Assembly (NCBI GenBank): GCA_037501455.1
Contig: CM074856.1
Coordinates: forward strand, 49,443,001 to 49,507,000
Length of the DNA: 64,000 nucleotides
Origin: Lantana camara
Taxonomy: Eukaryota > Streptophyta > Magnoliopsida > Lamiales > Verbenaceae
Reading direction: 5' to 3'
Position 1 is the stretch's first letter. Each line of letters starts with the position of its first letter. Position numbers and translations under genes: made by a program. The notes beneath the pieces were generated by a model. The model was given only the letters and a program-made list of their open reading frames with translations, searched no databases and had not been told where the DNA came from. Shown here piece by piece: positions 24,101 to 36,321 of the stretch.

Positions 24101-27100
24101 CGTCCAATCCCAACTCTTTTATTACTTTTAGTGCCTCGTAGTAGTTTGTAGGACCAGTATTCCCTGACGGGGAACAATCAGTAAAAAATTGGAGAAATCT
24201 ATCCATTCCCTCATGCGCCACATTAAAATCACTTTGAAGGCTCATCATTGTCGCAGCAGCAGACAAAGGTGAATGTTTGTTGCATCCGTCCCACAAAGGC
24301 CTGTTAAGCTCTTTCAGAGTGTCGTAAAACTTCTGAGTTTCTAGATTAGGAGGTTCTTCGTGGCAACTTCTATATCCACCATCAACATTTTGTCGAGTGG
24401 CATCAACAAACATTTCATTGTACCTATTTAGTTGATCTTCGTAATCCATAGCTTGAGTACTACCCGATGGTTCATCAACCACATTCTGGGGATTAGAAGT
24501 TGCACCATACTCGAAAGACGGTTGTTTCTCGCCATGATCAGTCCAGTACCAATAATTTGGTTTGAAACCATGTCTATACAAATGATCTCTCACTTCATCA
24601 GGTAGTTTAAAGTAGAATTTTGTTCGGCACTTATTGCACGGACATCGAATTTTTCCCTCAGCTATAAATGGATACAACTTGCTGGCATGTTCGATGAAAG
24701 TCTCAACCCCGTTCATAAATTCAATTTTGGTGCCTCCACGGTTAGGGTGAGTCCTATCATACATCCAAAGTCTGTCCTCACGAATGTCCATCTATTTGTG
24801 AAGAAGACATGTTAATCTTGTTTGGGAAAACATATATTATAGTAGATTTTAAAATCATCTTGTATTATTAAGATACTTATGCATATCATATGATATGTAT
24901 ATCATAGTACGTTGTGTTATTATTAAACCATACTTCAATTAATAAATCATATATTTTATGTCATATAAATTTATAGAATATAATTAATACACATTATATT
25001 ATTAACAAAGGATAATGTTATTTGATAACCCTCATTATTAACCAAAAATTGTTAAGATATATACATATGTTAATAGAGTATATGGTATTATGAATTCAGG
25101 TAATCAACAATATCATAGTTTAATTCTAACATATAAGGTTCAAGTATACCATGCTAAGGTTAATAATCACAAATTGGCACATATACATAACTAAACAAAG
25201 TTCACATAAGTTTCATGTAATTACACATAGATCCCCTGTTGGATTCCCAAGTATGCTAAGATGATGCTTTCTATGTATCACATTTTATGTTCAGCAAGAA
25301 AAGACACTATCTATCAGTAAACCATTTAATTTTTCAGTGATTAAGATGTCAAACCTTAAGTTGATCTTTCCTGGTAACTGAAAGACAGTAGCTGGCGGTG
25401 ATAAAATAAGAGGAATGGACTCCCTGCAGCAACAAAGCCTTACATTATTTAAGGATATTATAAAACAGATTTTACAAAACTTTCATATAATTACACATAA
25501 ACCCCCTATTGGATTCCAAGTATTTAAAGAGACCGACATAATTCAGATTAACGAGTCTTATACAAGCTAATTCAAGTATTCATACATTATATTACTTACT
25601 AAATACAAGTACAGACACATATATCTTTGAAACGGTATAAGCCAAAGTCTTTAAATCTTTCTGTGGAAATATAGATTTTAGTGTGAATTTGACAAAAAAC
25701 TGGAATATCAATGCAGCACACATTTCAAACAGAAATATTTTTACGATATTAAACGAACTCGGATTAAACTAAAATTTTACGGCCCTACTCTCAATACATG
25801 TGGGAATAACTCTGTAAAACAGTTTTATAAAATTCGAAGAATTACCCACTCTGCTCAAGCTGTTAGTGCAGATCCGAAACAGTGAAAAGCTGTACAGTTT
25901 TCGAATTTTTTCGGGTATCAAACGAACTCGGATCAACATAAAATTTGGCAGACATAAACTTTGATATACTAACTATACATGGTTAAAACTGTTTTGAAAA
26001 CGGATTTCGTATGAACTCAGAATTTACGTCTGAAGTTGCTGCACACAAGCTGTCAGTTTTTGTGCTATGCATTCCTTAAATATAAACATGCAAGAATGGA
26101 CACCAAATTTGACGATGATAAACTTTAATATGCTAAAAATGTCCAGCTAAAACAGTTTTAAAAAAGAACATCACATGAGTTCACAATTTGTATTTAAACT
26201 TGCTGCAGACCTGCTGTCAACCATATTTAAGTATCTAAACACCCTCATACAAGTGAGACCTCTTCCAGGAAAACCAATTTCAGCATCAAACATCGATCAC
26301 AACCATTCTTAAACATGTAGAACACTTAAACATTGAAGATTCCAAGCTTGATCTAGCAAAATCCACAAATTATACAAAAACATCTCCTGTACAAATACAA
26401 TTAAGACTTACCAAAGAATGATCTATCGCAGAAGATGCTAGAGATGTAGCTGCAGCCAAGGTCTCAAGATCTATCCCTAGATAAAACAAACGAGAGTAGG
26501 TATCAAAGTTGAGAAGATAATAAACCATAGCTACCAAATTTTAATCAGGATTAAACCTGCTAATGGACAAATAGACAGCATAAGACAGTTCATAATTACA
26601 AAAACCACCCTGTTAGTATTTCAAAACTTTGTTTGAATATTACATAGTCCATAAGAAATGCGAAATAAAATACAGAATGTTTCCAAAGCATATGACTCAG
26701 ATTACATCAATAAATGCTATTCGTATTTAATTTTGCATCAAACGAACAACATTCAAAGAAACAAATGAAAATTCATAATCTATCGCAGAGCAGCAAAAAT
26801 CCCATCATGGTCATCACAACAGCCAATGCATGTAAATCAAGTACAACAAATCCACAAATCTTTAGAAACAGTGAAAAGCTGTACATTTTTGGAATTTTTA
26901 CGGGTATCAAACGGACTCGGATCAACATAAAATTTGGCAGACACAAACTTTGATATACTAATGATACATGGTTAAAATAGTTTTGAAAACGGATTTCGTA
27001 TGAACTCATAATTTATGTCTGAAATTGCTGCATACAAGCTGTCAGTTTTTGTCATTTAAAAAAGTTTCGTATAATTACCCATAGACCCCCTATTGGATTC

Positions 27101-29722
27101 CAAGTACTTAAAGAGACCGACATAATTCAGATTAACGAGTCTTATACAAGCTAATTCAAGATGCAACAAGATCAAATTTTCAAAAAAAAATGCAACATAG
27201 ACGAAACTCAAACAAGATCAAATTCAGAAATGCAACACAATTTAGCTTCACAAATGCAGTCCCCAAACAAGGTGACAAGGTTCTGTACAATTTCTTCAAT
27301 AAACACAAGGTCTAACTAAAAAAAAAGTATACAAAATCAATCTTTTCCAAAATCCATTATCATGATTTACAAAATGTTTATCAAATTTCAGCAATATTTT
27401 CAGGAATTCCAAAAACCTCAGTCTTAACATCGACATTTCAACAAGAAAATAACACAAATTTCTGAATATAAAACAGCGGAATATTACCTGAATATAAAGC
27501 AGCTGATTATCAGTCTTGAGAGAAATAAAAATGGGGAGGAACCAGAGAAAGTCCTGTAATGCTGCTGCCTCTATAAGTTCTGCCAAAACAAGCTCAGTGA
27601 TGTCAGAGAGTGTGGATTAAAGAATTGAAGAATTGATGAAACAAAATTGAGGAAACGAGAAAGATTCATCTAAGTCTTGGAATTAAAAATAATCTTAAAT
27701 GAATTCTTTTATCCTTGTACATACTTTCTTTTCTTGAATAATATTTCTACCTTTCACCAAAGGACAAAAACTTCGTGATGCTTTCATATTTTACTAGGAT
27801 AATTACAATACCTGATGTTTGATCTAATTACACAAAGTTCCCCTGAGGTTTAAAGAATTACCAAAACTTCCCCTTTAAAGCTGAAGATGTAGAGAAAACG
27901 GTGCAGCTTCATGACTTTGGCCTTTATTTGTCAAATGTATATTTTGTACCTAATGGTGTAGCTTCATGAGTCTCATGAACAAGGGATTTGTTACATCAGA
28001 TACATGCAATAAGCTAGAGGAAACGGTGCAAACAACAGTCACACACAACACAAACACATTTCTCACAGTTTATGCATGACATTCAAGAATAAAATCAAAG
28101 AAAGCTCAGAATCAAGTTAAGCTTATGATAAACACACACTGATTGTAGACCATATCACGGAGAAAGGGTAATCTTGCTTGAAGTCAAAGTCCCAACCCAA
28201 ACCCACAACTGATTAACCAAAAGTTCCACAAATCCAGACCTCTAACAACAAAACCCACATCAGGATCTACCCACATTCTTCTGCAAATCGTCAAAACACA
28301 CACACTCCTAAATCCCAGTTCCACAAAACAAATACAGAAGGTCAAAATTAAAAATGAAGAAATAAATATGTTAAAAAATACCTAAATCGAGCTATTTATC
28401 CGCACATCTACCAGTTCTCTACGAAATGCCTGAAAACAAAGGTCATTATGTGAATGTGTGTTCAAAAACCAGTTCTTCCAGTTCTTTTACGCTTGAGAAA
28501 AACCCATGATTTTAGTTTCTAGAAATTTTAATGAGATTAGAGGCTAATGACTTACAATTTCGGGAAAGAAATATAGCAGGGTTACCTAGAAACGGAGGCG
28601 GCGGGCGGCGGAGGCGGAGACGGAGAAAGAAACGGTCTGAGAAAGATAAGAAATGCCCCATTAGAGAAGAAAATTGAGAGAGACACAGGCAGGAAGACAA
28701 TGACTTACCTGTGCGGTGATGGGCGCTGGCGGAGATGGAGGTGGACCGAAGGGTTGTAAGGAGAAGGAGACGGTGGTGTTAATTAATGGCTGAGAAATGA
28801 ATTCTGCAGCATAGGGCTTTTTCATTCGCGGTAGGTGAAATATTAAGTGCGCCAACTATATTTTTTTTTTTTTAAAATTTTAAATGTTCCGACGGAATTA
28901 ACGACGGATATTCCGTCGGAATTCCGTCGGTGTATTCTAAAATATATTTTTTAATATTACGTTAATATTTACCGACGGTATTCCGACGGATATATTCGTC
29001 GGTAATATCACCAATTTTGTAAAAATTACCGACGGAATTTTCCGTCGGAAATCCGTCGGAATATTATTAAAATATATCAAAATACAACATTTAGAGTTTT
29101 CCGACGGATTTTCCGACGGAAGAATCCGTAGGAAATTGGCTCGAAATTTATATTGGCATTTACCGACGGAATACCGACGGCTATTCCGTCGGAAATTTTG
29201 TTTTCCCATTTTTAATATTTTTTGCTATTTCCGTCGGAAATCCGTCGGTATTCCGTCGGAAAAATCTAATTTTCCGACGGAAAGGATTCCGTCGGAAATT
29301 TCCGTCGGAAATTAGCTGTTTTCTTGTAGTGTTAACAAGAATCTAATCAGATGTTGGATTCCGTCGAGATGAACTAACCCTCAGGCTTTCGTTCGTGTTG
29401 TCGGATTGAAGGTTGAAGATGCAGTTGAGAGCTTGAGTAGGGAGGTTCTCACAATACAAGGAAGAGGTGATAAAGCTTCTGCAGAAGCTATTCTTTGCAA
29501 GCACTGTGTCATGACACCACCACTCAAATCTGCACTCGAGAAACTGGAAATGATTAAGGTATGGATTAATGATAATAAATATGTATGGCCTCTTAATTCT
29601 TGATCTCTTATTTATTTGAAAATGTGATTAAGAGTGGGTTTGGGTTGGATTTGTAATTTCAGGTTCCTGTGGACATATTGCCTCATTTCCCTATTGCTGA
29701 TGAGATATTGGGCAACATCTGA
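12196..29722 (+). CDS. NUDT3: Nudix hydrolase / dipeptidyl-peptidase-III-like protein (NUDT3 type)
   Basis: A Nudix domain, which cleaves nucleoside-diphosphate-linked substrates, is fused to a peptidase M49-like domain, as in Arabidopsis NUDT3. I trace 21 exons giving 773 residues, close to the family length: 12196-12272, 12825-13004, 13410-13487, 13577-13673, 13805-13938, 14227-14308, 14526-14612, 14775-14881, 14955-15126, 15215-15447, 15537-15618, 15852-15917, 16089-16166, 16237-16332, 16433-16539, 16648-16816, 17121-17204, 17284-17378, 17743-17833, 29412-29558, 29663-29722. All joins keep frame with GT-AG borders. The Nudix box spans 73-95 (RELHEELGI at its end) with Asp79 where Glu is usual. 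The zinc motif is HECCH at 592-596, with EEAKAD at 625-630 as the likely second metal motif. Intron 20 holds an 11.5-kb CACTA transposon; whether it is spliced efficiently cannot be told from sequence. Confidence 0.93.
17861..18575. repeat. CACTA left subterminal repeat array
   Basis: Dozens of TTCCGACGGA and TCCGTCGGAA words in both orientations. Between about 18145 and 18510 they form six units of about 64 bp, each with the order GACGGAT-TCCGTCGGTAATCCGTC followed by an AT-rich spacer near AAATTAAAAATCAT. Subterminal repeats of this kind bind the TnpA-type protein in En/Spm elements. Confidence 0.95.
18961..20927 (-). CDS. CACTA regulatory transposase (TnpA/TNP1-like, Transposase_24 type)
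   Basis: Minus-strand exons 20927-20527, 20439-20313, 19908-19510 and 19416-18961 join in frame to 460 residues. The start MDNRQPKGPYGGLRGG lies just after an acceptor (TGCAG), so this reading frame may also be reached by splicing from an upstream leader, as tnpA is in En/Spm. Residues 50-120 are low-complexity Ser/Thr/Pro and an acidic Glu run. The middle resembles plant Transposase_24 proteins (ARNRKSNKGASVYTGGSIS; SLCLQWKDPKF). Then comes an LxEEL-rich predicted coiled coil (about 390-430) and a basic plus acidic tail (KKKYKGRGKSKRRTPIP, then EDEEESDDSE). The likely role is binding the subterminal repeats. Exon joins are by eye. Confidence 0.8.
21021..24791 (-). CDS. CACTA transposase (TnpD/TNP2-like, Transposase_21 type)
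   Basis: Four minus-strand exons, 24791-22480, 22359-22045, 21945-21861 and 21770-21021, join in frame to 1153 residues with GT-AG borders, typical for a full-length plant CACTA transposase. The N terminus has the transposase-associated domain with a Cys pair region (IRCPCNKCRTKFYF, about 48-62). Residues about 300-640 match the Transposase_21 core (HMTWHAKTRGPEGVM, TDGFTPYNMS, HNLDVMHIEKNVFDNIF). A DUF4218-like part follows (FFDVMEHLPIHL), continuing over the exon 1-2 join. The last exon holds a DUF4216-like part (FKCEWFDP, VYYVPYPSRKGDKAQW). The Asp residues in these conserved blocks are candidates for the catalytic triad. No premature stop was seen. Confidence 0.88.
24792..28885 (-). other. 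CACTA 5' leader and intron region
   Basis: About 4.1 kb between the transposase start and the right subterminal array. Reading minus strand, short exon-like GC-rich blocks end in good donors at 28709 (CACAG then GTAAGT) and 28586 (TCTAG then GTAACC), which suggests a spliced non-coding leader. It contains internal duplications: about 25455-25570 recurs at 27050-27165, and about 25870-26030 recurs at 26868-27020. The frames in it look spurious. Acceptors could not be fixed. Confidence 0.55.
28886..29310. repeat. CACTA right subterminal repeat array
   Basis: The same TTCCGACGGA and TCCGTCGGAA words as the left array, in both orientations, spaced more irregularly and without the 64-bp higher-order unit. 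Confidence 0.95.
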
Positions 29723-29902
29723 TCATGAGAGCAGAACCACTATATTATGTTAACTTTTTCCTTTTCTGAAAATAAAAATATAAAAGAACTTATTTATTCA
29801 CACTTTTTTTTATCTTTTCTTATTTAATATATCATTTCCGAAAATTTTCCCCCTAAACTCGAATTATTTTGTCCATTTTTTCGATTAAACTACCAAATGG
29901 TA

Positions 29903-30530
29903 TGATGTTTGCCAAAAATTTGACAATCACCGATATAATTTATTTGCATCAGGAAAAGAGATTATACCAGACTGTAAAGACAAATTAACCAGAAAATAAG
30001 TGCTAGAATAAATAAAGTGAAAAATAAATAAGGAATGGAAATAATGATGAGATAAAGATAAATGTGTATGTTGATAATCTTCTGATCTCCTTGAACAATC
30101 TATCTCCGTACAATAAAGAATCTCCAAAATTCTACAAATCTTGTGGAAAATAATAAAAAATGTGAAAAGTGACTGTTGTAGGCTTAAACTCTCTCTCTCT
30201 CGAATTCTGAGAATGAAAACTTTGTGATTCTGAAGTCTGTAGGGTTTACGTTCAATGAATCTGCTCTCTTCTCTCTCTATCTCTTCCCTTATTGAATCTG
30301 CCCTCTTCTCTCTCTATCTCTTCCCTTTTATTCTTGTGAGAAATCGGTTGTGGCTTCCCAGATTCTAGGCACGTGCCCAACTTTTGAATTCAACAACTCG
30401 GCACGTTCTCTCTCTTGACCCGGTCTTCCCCATTCTTCTCAACTTCTTCTTTTCTTCCAACCCCGTCATAATATCTTCTTTATTTTCTATTTAATTAATT
30501 CACAAAAATAGGAAAATATGGCCCACATCA
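29903..30530 (-). repeat. LTR (3' LTR of the LARD-like element), 628 bp
   Basis: It begins TGATGTTTGCC and ends GCCCACATCA, with inverted tips TGATGT and ACATCA. By eye it differs from the other LTR at about ten positions, so the insertion is fairly young. Confidence 0.95.
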
Positions 30531-31330
30531 TCACTCCCCCTACTCTTACAGTCGATCAGTGTGACGGCTGTGAGAGTAGTGAAATCTTGAGGAACAACTC
30601 CGATTATTTGATGTCTTAAAACGGTTGATCTTCCTTCTCGGGTACGGTGATTGCCTCATTAAAAACCTCACTCGGGAAAACCACGTGGGACAAAACCCTT
30701 ATGAGTAAAAAGAGTATAACCGTTGCGTCCCGTACCCAAGGCATAGTTGAAATTCTGCTTCTTGGAATTGACTTAACTTAATGTTTTCATCCTTCCACTT
30801 CTTGAGATCTTCCTGACTTTCTGCTTAACGTTTTCATCCTTCCAGCTGATTGCTCCCTCCAGCTTAATTGACTTTCAGCTTAACAGATTTTCACGTGCTC
30901 CTTTCTGCTCGTGTGTCCCTCCTGCTTTTCTTTCCCGCCAGCTCAACCATAAATATTTCTTCTTCCCCAAAGTTTGGCAGGAGTATGTTCCTGTAACATG
31001 TCTTCTCAAGATGTAATATTTTTCAAAATATGATCATATTCGAAATTCAGGAGATAATTATTCAACATCTCTAAAACAATTCACCAAGGAGGATGAATCA
31101 ATTCTTAACACGGACAAGATAATTCCCTAAAATCAAAGTTGTACAAGATAATAGCTAAGAAATTATGAAAATAAATTTCCTAAATCGGTCATAATAAATA
31201 TCTAAAGAAATTGTCGAAATAATTCCTAAACTTTACCCAACTATCAATTAATTCAAGACCATCATCATTACTCAATTTAATAAGCTTAAAGAATTAGAAA
31301 AGAAGGCAAGAGCATCATCATTACTTAATT

Positions 31331-32448
31331 GGAGGCGTCTAAAATGAGTTCAATTTGTACTGACCTCACATGAGGTCGTCTTTGTACGATTGTACTTTAT
31401 TATTAATTTAATTAATTTATATATATTTTTTAGAAAATATAGTAACGTATCCATAGAATCATCCATATTCTCTTTCATATTTTATTTGTAAAAGTTACTT
31501 ATAATTTTAATGGATATCTTCAACAAATTAATAAAAATTTCAAATTTCAAATTTATTTTGTTCAAATCATGAGAGTATAAGCTATAATATGACATCCATT
31601 TTGCTTATATTTTATTGTCTTTTATATTTTTTTAAAAATATTTTTATTTTTATTTTTAAAATATACAACTAGACCAGTCTAAAATATATTAAAAGAAACC
31701 TTTTTCTGCTTAAACTACAAAATTATCTTCTAAATATCAATACAAATTCTACGTAATTATAAAATTAAGGGCATAATAGAAATTTATTATAAAATTTAGC
31801 AGTTTTCACATCAAAATATGAATGCCCAAAATATTCCTATAATTAATCTATACTCTATTATTAAAAAATCTAAATCGTAATCCCTTGGATCTGGTCTACT
31901 TATTTTCTTATTAATAATTGTCTATATTTGTTTAATTACTAAAGCTACAAAATTATATTTCAAATTTATAAAAAAAATTAAGATTCATTAGAAATTTAGT
32001 ATTTAATTACATGATAGTAAATTCAAAAAATTAGCATGCATATAAGAGAATTATAATGATTAAATATTGATTGAAAAATAAATATGTTAAATTAAATTTG
32101 ATAGTTAAAGATATATTTTTTTAATAAGTTGTAGTGGATAAAATAAGAGAATTATAATGATTATTGATTGAAAAATAAATATATTAAATTAAATTTGATA
32201 ATTAAAGAAAAAGCAGGAGTTTCAAGATAATTTTTGATTTAAAAATATATATTTTAAAAATAAATTAAGTAATTTGATAGGTAGAGAAAAAGTAGGAGAA
32301 ATTTGATAGTTAGAGGAAAAGTAGGAGATTTAATGTGATTTCTGATATAAAAGAATATATTTTTAAAATAAATTAAATTAGTACAAACCAGTACAAACCT
32401 ACCTTACGTGAGGTCAGTACAAAACCTACCTCATAATAGACAACCCCT
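31331..32448. mobile_element. nested hAT-like element (1118 bp)
   Basis: An 8-bp duplication ACTTAATT lies at 31323-31330 and 32449-32456. The ends are imperfect inverted repeats of about 60 bp sharing TTTGTACTGACCTCAC near both tips. The inside is AT-rich and non-coding. It landed in the second of two ancestral tandem units, since AAGCTTAAAGAATTAGAAAA occurs on both sides (about 31285 and 32460). Superfamily is inferred from the 8-bp duplication. Confidence 0.65.
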
Positions 32449-32489
32449 ACTTAATTTGATAAGCTTAAAGAATTAGAAAAGAAGTCACG

Positions 32490-33480
32490 GGAGTTGGAGT
32501 GCTTTGACACGTATGGCTTTGCTTGTCTTTCAAAATTTTCAAAGCAGAATTTCCTTCCAGGGGGACTGCTGCTTTCTTGCAAGGTGAGAGTAAGGTTTTT
32601 CCCTTTTTCTTTTGTTGCCGTCAATCTTCAATCCTCCGCCGCTACCAGTGGTGGCGAGCCTAGGGCGTTGCCGGCGTGCTACTACCAGCGTCACCGACGA
32701 GCTCCGTTTAACCGTCAATTTTTTGCGCGTCGCCTCCGTTTAACCATAGCGCCGCCGCACGGGTAAAGGTGCTGAACCTGCCTTTCTTCTATTTTTTCCT
32801 CATTCTTTGGTGATCTTCTTTTTTTTTTTTTTTTCTTGGAGAATTGTGGTGTAAGGTTGTAGATCTGAACTCTTTCCTCGTGTCCTTGCAGAGCCGCTGC
32901 TGCTCCACCGTAATGCCGCCACGTCGTCGCCGTTCGCCACCTACGTAGGTAAGGCCTCCATCTCTTCCGCCTTCCTCTCCTACTTTTTCTTCTTCTTTTT
33001 CGACTTTTCCCAGAGATCGGGGCTTGAACTTCCCGAATCTGAGCATTTTGTTGTGATTTTGTGCAGCGCCCCCGTCGTCCGCCGTAACGCCACCGTTTCC
33101 CTGTCTCGTCGCCGCCCCAGCTCCGCCGCGGCACCATCACCGCGTCGGTGAGGTCTCCTGTTGTTGTTTTTTTTTTTTTTCTTTTTCTTCATTTTTTGCT
33201 TATTTGCTTTTTGATTCCGGATCTGGAGAATGGGGGTTGTCCCGGCTTCCACTGGTTCTCCATTGAAGGCCATCAGCGGCATCTCTTGGGGGGTAGAGGA
33301 TCGTCTCCATCGGGAATAACTCCCATACGCCGCCGTGGTCGCTGGCGTACCGCCGCTGCCCCAGCAGCGGGCTTTTGGGGCTTTGCTCGATTTTGCTTTC
33401 TTCATCTTTTCTTTGAGATGCTGTAACATTTCTTGTTTGATTCATATCTGGAGTAGAGGTAAGTTTGTCGTCGATTATTT
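32490..33480. other. GC-rich exon-like blocks inside the LARD-like element
   Basis: Short blocks rich in GCCGCC and CGTCG (about 32630-32770, 32890-32950, 33065-33150, 33290-33380) alternate with T-rich spacers that carry GTAAGG or GTGAGG starts and TGCAG ends on the + strand. No block gives a recognisable protein. They could be captured gene fragments or simply repeats of the element. Confidence 0.35.
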
Positions 33481-34021
33481 CAATCGTCATCACCTCCGTT
33501 GATGAGACCTTCCCCTCCGGTAAGCATCTTGGAGTTTTCTGTGTTTCGGGATGAGTTGAACTTGCTGTCAGTTGCTATGTGTGCTCTTTGTTGGAAGAGA
33601 AGTTGAATCTTTGTATTCTTGCTATTTTGATGTTAGGTTGGTGCGTGGCTCGCGGTTGAATTGGTGCGCGTGTGATATTTTTCAGCTTCTTGAAGTTGAA
33701 GATTACACTTTTCTTTTGTATCCGGGGCATGTATATGTTGAATTTGTTGAATTGCTGCCTTGTTGTAATAAAGACCACTTGTTGTGGTTTCTTTCTTGTA
33801 ATAAAAATATGGTTGAATTAGCTTTGAACTTTGTTGGGCTGTCTCTTCGCTTGGTGTTGGAAATATCACTTGTTTACTTGTTTGCTTCTTTCTGCTGCTT
33901 AAACTGAAATCAACTTTAGTTTCTCTTTTCAAGCTTGTTGCTTTGTACTCTTGTTTGTTACTTTTCCTTCTGGTATTCTTCAAGGAGCATACATGCTTAG
34001 AATCAGCAGCAGGAAGTTGGA

Positions 34022-34183
34022 GTTTCTTCCTGCTGAACTTTCTGTTATGCTTCCAGTTAAGCCCCCTATTGGTCCTTCAGCTGGTCTTCCAGTTGCGATT
34101 TCTTTCTTCCTGCTGAACTTCCTGTTATGCTTCCAGCTAAGCCCCCTATTGGTCCTTCAGCTGGTCTTCCAGTTGCGATTTCA
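34022..34183. repeat. 81-bp tandem duplication in the LARD-like element
   Basis: Two adjacent copies opening TTTCTTCCTGCTGAACTT and each ending CTTCCAGTTGCGATTTC. The surrounding 30780-36300 is unusually rich in the word CTTCCAG. Confidence 0.85.
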
Positions 34184-36321
34184 GTGAATCGCCCAACTTA
34201 TGCTCAAACATATCCTCCAGTTGATATTTGAGCAGGCTCTCCAGCTGATATCCGAGTGTATCCTCCAACTAATGACTCAGCAAGTCTTAAGCTAATCTTT
34301 CAGCAAATCGTCCATCTGGTGCTTAAGCGCAAATCATCCAGTTGGTACTTAAGCGTATCCTCCAGCTAATTTCTTCAGTTCATGAGATTTTTACTTCTTT
34401 TCTGCTTTCCTCCTGGTTTTCTTCAAGGAGTCCCTGTGCTAAAGATGACAGCAGGTTGAGATCAGCAACTCAGCAGCAGGAGGTTGAGATCAGCAACAGG
34501 AACTGCCTCCTTCTGAGCTTCTTGTACAAGTTCCAGCTAATGTCCGAAGGTATCCTCCAGGTGGAGGCTTCCACGTTCAGCAGCAAGTATGCAGCCAGGT
34601 TGGGTAGCTGCAGGGATAAAGCTGGATAGCTGAAAGCAGAGGGTTTGACTCCCACCTGCTGGTATTTTTTCAGCTAGTACTCCTTTTCGTCTGTCAGAGC
34701 AGCTAATCTTCCAGTAAAGTCGGCGACGTGAGGGAGGTTTAATCTCTTTTGAATTTCCTGAACCTACAAAGACTTTGAAAATTTTCTCTTGCATTTGTTT
34801 TAAATTTAGTTTACTAGGCTGAGCTCGGTTCCTTTGAGCTGCCCGTTGAATTTTTGCTCTCGCTCATTTCCCTCGAGCGTTCATGAATGTCTTGGACACT
34901 TGATTTTTCAGCACATGTTTTTTATATTGCAAGGGTATCTGGTTCGATGCAGTCTTTGTCTGTTCTTTTCGATTTCTGTTTCGGTGGCTAGCAGGAGGTG
35001 GGCAGCCTAAGGAGACGGTTCTGGTGCAATAGTTGTAAGAGCAGTCTCCTTGGGCTGCCTACTCTCTCATGTTCAGCTGAAGGTTAACCCTTCCTGCAGC
35101 TTTGGGGACGTTCTCTCTGGTCCCTTGCAGCATCCGTCAGCTCGTGAGGGTGCTGTCTTCATAGTAAAAGACTACCAGATCCCGCTCTGATGAGGGCATT
35201 CTCTCCGGCCCTAACATCAACTGCTTTCTTCTAGCTTGGTGGCCAACCCATCTGGTAAGAGCAGGTGGAAAATCACTCCTAAGAGCTTTTCCTCTAGCTC
35301 TTCCCAAGGCATTTGCGTAATCAACGCGCCTTCCCAAGAGGGACTTATTTGTGTACCCTCCTCAACCCGGGGTTTTCAAGTATCGTTAAAGCTCAATCTT
35401 TTAACGATGTAGCCGCGGAGGCTTTGCATGTGCCTGTTCTCAAGTGTCAATTTGAACAATAAAATGCATACAACGTTCTCATTGCATGCTCTTTCTCATT
35501 GTAAGGCTATCTCGCATCTTTCATGTCTACTCATTCCATCAAAACACTTTGTAATCATAATCACACAAATCATGTTCATGCATAATTTTGAGCATAAGTA
35601 TTTACATAAATAATTGTCAAGTTTGAAAAATAAAGGAGGCGTGACCTGGAAGTTTTTCTGATATGTTTTCTTTTCTGCAGCCTTCCAGGTGCGCAGGCTG
35701 CCTACTTGCTCAGCAGAAAAAACCCTTTCAGGTTTCGAGCAGTTCAAAGTTGAGGTAACCCTATTCCATCAGTGTCTTCCAGGTCGTGGGCTTCTCGTCC
35801 TGTAATTTTCACAACTTTGAGGGCCCTTCCTAGCTGCGACCCAGTTTTCCTACAGGTTTCAGCGTTTCTGCTCTCCTAAGGATCCTCCTATAGCTCATTT
35901 TCTCCTGCATTTCCTGGTTCTGCAAGGGTCACTTAAATCTTTCTGGTGAGAGATATCTTCTCTGCTCCTCCACCCTTGGTATCTGGTTCCTCGTGATGTA
36001 GTTCTGCCTGGGGGACATTCCTTCCTGGTGGTCTTCTTCTCGACATGTTTCTTTCTGGTCCTGGTGCCTTCCTTCCTGGTACGTGACTGCCCTGCAACGA
36101 AGCTGCCTCCCAGCCTTAGCCCTCTGGGCATATCAGCAGTCCTGGTGATCTACTGAAAGTAGGGTGTTTGAGTTAGCAGCCCTTCCAGCCTTCCAGTAGA
36201 GGGTTGATCATCCTTCTGACTGCCTGCTGGAGCAGGCGGGTGTGGTCCTTCCAGGCTGGGAGTCTCCTGCGCCTGGAGAGAGCAGCAGATTTCTGCTGCC
36301 CACCTCCTGCTCTTCCCTTCA

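Larger units (their letters stand above)
17846..29331 (-). mobile_element. CACTA (En/Spm) transposon, 11,486 bp, near complete
   Basis: Both ends read inward CACTACAAGAAAACAGCTAA and continue identically for about 29 bp. A 3-bp target-site duplication TTA flanks the element at 17843-17845 and 29332-29334. It lies in intron 20 of the Nudix/DPP III gene, starting only 12 bp after the splice donor. Both transposase genes run on the minus strand, antisense to the host gene, and both read through without stops in the exon models below. The subterminal zones are arrays of TCCGACGGA and its complement, as expected for transposase-binding repeats. The element has what an autonomous copy would need, but transcription and activity are unknown. 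Confidence 0.96.

Noticed and set aside
31848..31900. Helitron-like start TCTATACTCTATTATTAAA
   Set aside because: No hairpin plus CTRR end could be paired with it; it lies within the AT-rich nested element.
32715..33429. Arg/Lys-rich frames on the minus strand as a gene
   Set aside because: They run through T-rich spacers and GC-rich blocks of the LARD-like element, with no domain or homologue recognised.
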